A stretch of DNA of 64,000 bases from NCBI GenBank assembly GCA_950295325.1, contig OX485806.1:19900001-19964000 (forward strand). Reading direction: 5' to 3'. The notes beneath the pieces were generated by a model that saw only the letters and a list, made by a program, of their open reading frames with translations, did not search any database and was not told where the DNA came from. A program made the position numbers and the translations under genes. The first letter of the stretch is position 1. Each line of letters begins with the position of its first letter. Source of the DNA: Polytrichum commune (lineage: Eukaryota; Streptophyta; Polytrichopsida; Polytrichales; Polytrichaceae). Shown here in pieces: positions 58,640 through 64,000 of the stretch.

Positions 58640-59766
58640 ACTGTACGTGGACCCAGAAATATCCTCCGGGAGTTGCCCAAGCGGACGGACCGGAAACAGG
58701 TGAAGACCCTGGAGACGGAGAAGGCACAGCTGGCGGCACAGGTGGCTGCTATGACCCGGGAGCTCGCCCAGAAGAGCGAGGAGATCCGGAAATACCAGGC
58801 GGAACAAACTATGGTTCTGAGCTGGGTCTGGGAGTTGGTGGGCCATCCGGGAGAAGTCGTCAACAAGGCACACCTCTACGACCAGCTGATGGAGTCAGCG
58901 GATCCGTCTTCCGCCTGGCAAAAGCTCCAGATCCTGGTAAAGTACTCCCGCTCGATGAAGGATCTGCTCAAGGAGATCCAGAAGCTGCTGCTGGGTGGTA
59001 CTCCCAGGCATATGCTCTATCCGGGTCCACCTGGATCTCCGACGGGCACTCTGTACGAGGTTATTGGGGAGGTGGAACTAGTTCCGGCCTCACAGGCGGA
59101 TGCGGGGCCCAGTCAGCCAGCGGGTACTTCCCAGCCACCGGAATCCGGAAGATTTCCGGATCGAGAGAAGACTCCTGTTCCGGAATGGACTCGCTCATCC
59201 CTAGTTCGACGGAAGAGTACAGAACAGTCAGCCAGGTCCGGACGTGGACAATCACCGAATCCGGATCAGGGTAGGGCGTCAGGGCGGTCCCGAACGCCGG
59301 AGAGGGCCAGAACTCCGGAAAGGATGAGGACGCCGGATCGGACGAAGATTCCGGATAGGGGTAAGGCACCGGTGTCGCAGGTTTTGCCAGCTCCCGCTCT
59401 TGATTGTATGATAGTGGAACACCCTCACACGCGATGTCTGCGAGGGATCCCTTGACGACTTCCGTTTTATGTGGCCGGAACATGGAGCGGACCACTGGAG
59501 GTGACCCCTCATCTGGCCAAAGGTCCCGGAAGGAGAAGAATGTTTCCGGTGCAGCGCGATCCGGATCGGGTGACGGATCAGGAGAGGATCCGCCCACGGC
59601 AGACGATTCCGAAGAAGAGGTCGCCCCCTCCCCAAACATGAGGAGGGTATTTACGAGGCTACAGGAGCGACGACTTTTGACCCCCGGGGGAGGCTCTTCC
59701 GCCATCAGCGGGCCCGCGAGTCACTCCAAGGAAATGACGGCTTCGAAAAAGCATCGCACCACCTAG
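58640..59766 (+). pseudogene. ORF2 of the two-gene element, copy 2 (coiled coil)
   Basis: The frame runs ILRELPKRTDRKQVKTLETE, a long helix rich in heptads (AQLAAQVAAMTRELAQKSEE), SAWQKLQILVKYSRSMKDLL, then a basic repeat region with RTPER/RTPDR/KIPDR units around 59280-59370, and stops at 59455. A second frame (59404-59766) carries on with acidic DDSEEEVAPSPN and a basic end KKHRTT, implying a frameshift near 59400. There is no ATG before the coil, and upstream stops exist. It parallels ORF2 at 42204. Function unknown; a structural or DNA-binding role would be a guess. Confidence 0.6.
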
Positions 59767-59969
59767 TTTAGATTTAGGCATATAGTTGTAGATAGTTCAG
59801 AATTAGGTAGGCAGAGTTTAGGATGCCCCTTTTGAGTTTTTTGGCAAAACTGTAAATTCAAATTTTTGTCAGCGCGAAAAGCGGATCAAGATCCGGAAAT
59901 TCCGTGAAGGACGCGTTTCCGGATTTCTCGCTGCCTGGGGTTTTCAGGGCGGCCGCCTAGGCCGCCACC

Positions 59970-60110
59970 AGTATTTAGGGATTGTGGCCTCTACTTAAGG
60001 CTAAATAAGGAGCTTGAGAAGGGTTTTCTTCTCCGATGTTGTATTTTGTCGCTCCCTACTCAATAAAGCTCTAGTTCTCACTCTATCCTGACTTGTTTTA
60101 TGCACGGACT
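59970..60110 (+). promoter_or_regulatory. Putative R-region: TATA-like box and poly(A) signal of the two-gene element
   Basis: CTACTTAAGGCTAAATAAGG is followed by a CT-rich leader, then AATAAA (60062-60067) in CTCAATAAAGCTCTAG. This order (TATA, start, AATAAA within about 90 bases) is what LTRs of plant retrotransposons show at the U3-R-U5 join. Inferred from layout only. Confidence 0.5.
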
Positions 60111-60225
60111 GTTAGGAGAATGTTGCAGATCTAGAGGAAATGAATGAGTAGGAAGTACGGATAGGACAAAGGAGAGGAAACCCGGATCGGATCCGACTGC
60201 AGTACTATGGATCCTTTCTGAGTGT

Positions 60226-60700
60226 AGTGGGAAGGAAACCTCATTATTCCGGGTGTCTGGGCAACGTTCATGTGAGATAGCCGTCGTTAGGACTGGGTAA
60301 GATCAAGGAGGTGCCGGACTTACGCCATCCGACCTTCTGAAGAAGTCTCACGGATCCTAGGCGGGGCAATCTGGAAAGTGGTACGGATCGCCCAGTTTTC
60401 TCAGACTTAGTAGAGCCTAGTTCGCTGTAGCCGGATCGGTCTGTCGGAAGGAGGAGAGAAACCGGAACGGTTAGGATTCCGGTCCGGAGGTCATTTCCGG
60501 CGTGTAGTGGGAAGGAAACCTCATTGTTCCGGATGCCTGGGTAACGTCCATGTGAGATAGTCGTCGTTAGGACTGGATAAGATCAGGGAGGTGCCAGACT
60601 TACGCCATCCGACCTTCTGAAGAGGTCTCACAGTCTTTGGGCGGGGTAATCCGGAAAGTGGCACGGATCGCCCAGTTATCCCGGATTAACAGATCTCCGG
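60226..60700 (+). repeat. Two-unit tandem repeat, period 279 bp
   Basis: 60226-60420 and 60505-60690 match closely: GTAGTGGGAAGGAAACCTCA, ACTTACGCCATCCGACCTTC and GATCGCCCAGTT. Non-coding, in the putative U5 of the two-gene element. Confidence 0.9.
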
Positions 60701-60829
60701 CCGAATCTTGACCTTTCCGTCGTTGTAGTTCCGGGAACCATCCGGATTCTCTGTGTGACCTGCCAGGAAAGATTAGGCCGATCCGGACTGGTTGTGAGAG
60801 AAATCTGGGTTTTGACCATGTAGGGACGT

Positions 60830-62721
60830 TGTAAACGCAATTTTTGGGCTATCGCCTAGCTGGAGAGCTACCATTTTCAAATTAGTGACAATTAGCGGCA
60901 ATAGTCGTTTAAAGGCAAATCACCAGTGTGAAACGAGGGCGATAGTCGGTTGCAACTGCCTTCACCTCCCCCGCCGATAAGGAGGAGGCTGACCATCGCC
61001 AAGACAGGCTATTTTCCATTTGATAGAATCTGACATAGTCTCCACTTAGGATAGCAATAGGTTTTAGCAGTATCAGATCTCAGTGATTGAGACTGAGTGC
61101 AATTAGTCTTTCTCCGAGAGGGAGAAGCAACGATAGACGTGTGAGAACTGAGTGATTCAGTCTCAGACAATGTGACATTTGAATATGAGTAAAGTTTCAT
61201 TTCAATGAGCAATAGTCTTGTGTGTGTGTGTAACGTGATTGTGATTGTGATGTGGTCGTCTGAGACCGAGGCAATTTATCTTGAGTTGAATTGAGTCTAT
61301 AGTAGTAGCAAGCAGTAAAGTGTGTGTGCTTTGATATGAAAGAGAGACGTGAGGCCAAGTATATCTTGAGAGATTCAGGCAATAGCCGTGAACACTGAGA
61401 TAGATGTATCATCCGCCGAGAGGGCGAGGAACTTTGTAATTGAGTCTGGGAGTTGCAATGGTTGAGGTCGGACTATGGCCATCGTCTTGTGAGTGAGTCG
61501 TGTCAATGAAGCAAAGGCTGATTGCCGAGAAAGAAGGGCAATAGTCTAGTGGAAGAAGGAGGAGTCGGAGTTTGAATATGGCCATAGACATGAGAGAGAC
61601 TTCTCTCAGCCTGGTGCACAGGTTAAAGACTATTTGCCTGAGAGAAGGACAAAGGCAATGGCCGCAAGAAGGACAGAGAAGTGTTGGCAATTAGGCAGTG
61701 AGTGGTAGAGTCTTGGAAGTCTGTAACTTCCGTGAGGCAAGGCCTGGGCAATAGGCTGTGTCGAGAAAAGCCTGTGAGGGTAAATAGTCGAGGTTAGGGC
61801 CATCGCCTTCTCGGACAGAGAGCCGAAGTATCGAGGAAGGGCTATCGTCTGAGTCCCTTGGCTATTGCCCGTCTGGTTACTGAGAGACCTTGAGTGAGAG
61901 TTGAGAGAATAACGTCCTGTAGGGCTATAGGCTTAGCAGGTGTCGTCCCTGAGAGAGAAGAGAGAAAGAGAACAGAGAGGCCGCTCGTGGGAGCATAGCC
62001 AAAGGCCTACTCTAAGACATTACCTGGCGTGTAGCCGTTGCAGTGGCTGCAGAGACGAGACGAGTTATTGCAGGCGTGAGCTGCAAAAGACATTACCATT
62101 TCAGAAAAGAGAAATTGCCTACTTAGTGTAAGACATTACCAAAGGCTAATACTTTCGAGCTTAAAATGTAATTAGGCCTTAATCAAGGAATATCGCCTAC
62201 ATTGTTGATGCATTGATTATATATAATGCTGTGGGGATTTGTGTGGACAAGTTGCCAATCAGTTGAAGATGAAGATGATGATTACAGTCTTGTGAAGATG
62301 GGCCGAATGCCTATAAGTTAAATTAAGATGAATTAATTTGAAGTTATTGCAAAACTCAATTCTTGTTATGCAAAGACGATGTGGTTACAAAAAGACATTA
62401 CCCTGGACTTCGGTCCTGACGAATTGCCAAGGACTACTTGCCAAGCTTTTGAGCTTCACGACTGAAATAGGTCAAAGACATAGAGTGATAGAAAATTTCC
62501 CTAAAGATAGGACATAATCACTTTTGACGGAGGAAGCACAAGGAACCATAAGAGTGGGGAATAAGTGGAATTAAGAAGGAATGAAGGAAGAAAGATCCTA
62601 AGTTGTTATTATAATCCTTAAATCCAATGTGACATTAACCCTTATAGACACTATCTCAGTCTTCCTGGAGACTTTGTTCCCTGGGTTTTGTTGTTTTGAG
62701 CCATAGCAAAAACTTACTACA
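60830..62721. mobile_element. TG...CA insertion (solo-LTR-like), 1,892 bp, with a repeated ~10-bp motif
   Basis: Starts TGTAAACGCAATTTTTGGGC and ends AACTTACTACA, flanked by GACGT (60825-60829 and 62722-62726). Variants of GGCAATAGYC or its complement occur about a dozen times at 60845-61930, and AGACATTACC four times at 62015-62400. No gene. Confidence 0.85.
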
Positions 62722-63074
62722 GACGTCTTCACCGGATGAACCAAATCATCATTGGAGGTAGGATGTAGATAGGTAGGTATTGAGGAAAGATGAGCGTAGG
62801 AGTAAGACTTAATTATAGAGGTTCAATCCGGAAGGCAAGTCCCGGAACAAGGGCTTCCAAAGGACCATCCGGATCCGGAAAGCCGATCCGGCCGGTGGTC
62901 GATTTTCAAGCAGGAAAAGAGGGTCCCTGACATCCTGCACTTCACAGAATCCCTGGACGATACTCGGATCATCCGGACAGACCGGATTAGGCATTGAAAA
63001 ATGCCTATCCAGAAACTTTTGGTGTTCGTGTGCTCCCACAACAACAACATGGTCTAATGTTTGAGTCGTCCTAC

Positions 63075-63381
63075 CTAAACCATCTTGATATGAGTTCTTA
63101 ATTGGGTTCTTGATATGAACACCCACTTCAAAGTATTTGCATCTTACAACATTCTCCAATATCTATGTGATTTTATCTATGTTCTTATATTTGTAACTAT
63201 CTCAAAATGCCAAAAAAAATCCCAAATTAACGAATATAGTGATTATAGCAGATGTACTTACAATGTACTCAATATTTTGTCCCAAAAAAACACCTTCTGC
63301 AATTGCATTCAAAAAAATTTCCACACTTTTGATCACATAAATCCCACAATCTGTGACATTGTCTTTGGGTTGTTGAGGAAC
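63075..63381 (-). pseudogene. Ulp1-type (C48) cysteine protease exons, probably from a mobile element
   Basis: Exon 63262-63381 (40 codons, phase 0, good GT-AG borders) reads VPQQPKDNVTDCGIYVIKSV, with the DCG catalytic Cys block of Ulp1/SUMO proteases. Exon 63075-63162 continues ILENVVRCKYFEVGVHIKNP. A candidate upstream exon near 63490-63560 has a stop at its start. The His and Asp blocks are beyond or lost. Such domains are common in plant MULE and CACTA elements, and also in host proteases. Confidence 0.65.
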
Positions 63382-64000
63382 CTACATACACACAAAACAT
63401 GAACACAAGTTTGTATCATACTTGAAAAACACAAAATTCAATGCAATATGCTAAATTAACAATGCATCTTCAAACACATGATGGCATTATAACTTACTTC
63501 AACCACTTGCATTTGAAGCTTAAGTAGATCCCTCTTGGAAATTTTTAAAGTTTCCAAGCTATTTTGTCTTTCCCATTATGAGCTCAAGAAACTGCCATAA
63601 GAATAACATATCATCAACATTAATGCATTACAATCAATGACCTACAACATTGGAAGATAGGATGGAACAAAATGAATTGACACACTAGAAGAATTTCGTC
63701 TATCAATGACTACTAGTATAACTCAAAAACCAGTCGTAGAGGACTACAATGACTACGAATCTTTTAATTATTATGGACAAGTTGTAACGGACATTTAGTT
63801 GTTTAGGACATGACTAGGATGCCACATCATCTTCATCCATATATGACATTCATGACGAGGACTGGCCATGTGGCTCCGACGTGGCGGCGATGCGGTGACT
63901 AGGATTCCATGTCATCATATACGTGGCAGGGTTCTGTTTGACGTGACATCCACATCATACCCCTTTTAGTCATACGTGTACAAGTGGGAATATGCCACAT
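63382..64000. other. Right edge: repeat-like, no complete gene
   Basis: It contains a candidate Ulp1 exon (about 63490-63560, minus) and two related segments, GACATGACTAGGATGCCACA near 63807 and GGTGACTAGGATTCCATGTC near 63895, typical of a dispersed element that runs off the window. Confidence 0.4.

Larger units (their letters stand above)
54507..63040 (+). mobile_element. 8.5-kb composite two-gene element (possible giant protein-coding LTR)
   Basis: The ends TGTGGGAGC and GCTCCCACA are flanked by the 5-bp duplication ACAAC (54502-54506 and 63041-63045). It contains ORF1 (55017), ORF2 (58640-59766), a TATA-like and AATAAA zone at 59980-60070, tandem repeats at 60226-60700 and three nested insertions. 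Without those it is about 3,977 bp. I find no second LTR, primer-binding site or pol. The TG...CA ends and 5-bp TSD are LTR-retrotransposon traits. Confidence 0.8.

Noticed and set aside
58531-59274. 247-codon glycine-rich frame
   Set aside because: GC-rich shadow of the coiled-coil ORF2 frame; it starts inside the 976-bp insertion and has low-complexity composition.

Overview
The window is nuclear DNA of a land plant: genes are split by GT-AG introns, both resolvable genes belong to plant families, and most of the sequence is layered transposable elements. Plant-type Ty3/gypsy, pogo, Tc1/mariner, hAT, Harbinger and Stowaway signatures and a tRNA-derived SINE are all visible. The glycosyltransferase has three introns, whereas most seed-plant homologues have none or one. 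That, with the retroelement proteins, leads me to favour a non-seed plant (bryophyte, lycophyte or fern) with a sizeable genome, but I cannot name the species.

Left part (1-10.4 kb) holds the only two resolvable host genes, both on the minus strand. The first is an ATP-dependent 6-phosphofructokinase, rebuilt from eight short exons (372-2718); its C-terminal half lies beyond the left edge. The second is a complete four-exon family-1 UDP-glycosyltransferase (4582-9702, 508 aa) with an intact PSPG box. Its introns carry a family of palindromic foldback/MITE elements and a local duplication that created a spare, truncated exon 3. Its 3' flank and its 5' flank are each tandemly duplicated.

Middle part (12-34 kb) has a 5.2-kb TIR element inserted in an older repeat and containing two diverged ~2-kb direct repeats; a small MITE; a gypsy pol 3' end with its LTR, cut by a hAT-like MITE whose termini are G/C homopolymers; a solo LTR of the same gypsy family inside a foldback MITE; a Tc1/mariner element with a dead transposase, itself holding a ~0.9-kb insertion; a Harbinger-like MITE; and Stowaway-like MITEs.

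Right part (34.9-64 kb) contains two copies of an unfamiliar two-gene element (ORF1 plus a coiled-coil ORF2). The first copy (34.9-43.4 kb) is split by a pogo transposon whose transposase reads in one frame across two amber stops and a solo LTR. The second copy (54507-63040) is bounded by TGTGGGAGC...GCTCCCACA and the 5-bp duplication ACAAC, sits in remnants of a Ulp1-type protease gene, and contains three further TG...CA insertions, each with its own 5-bp target-site duplication. Removing those leaves about 4.0 kb with no second LTR, a promoter/poly(A)-like zone after the ORFs, and no pol: it may be a giant solo LTR that itself encodes proteins. This is the most novel object in the window. 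The target-site duplications give a clear relative order of insertion for most layers.
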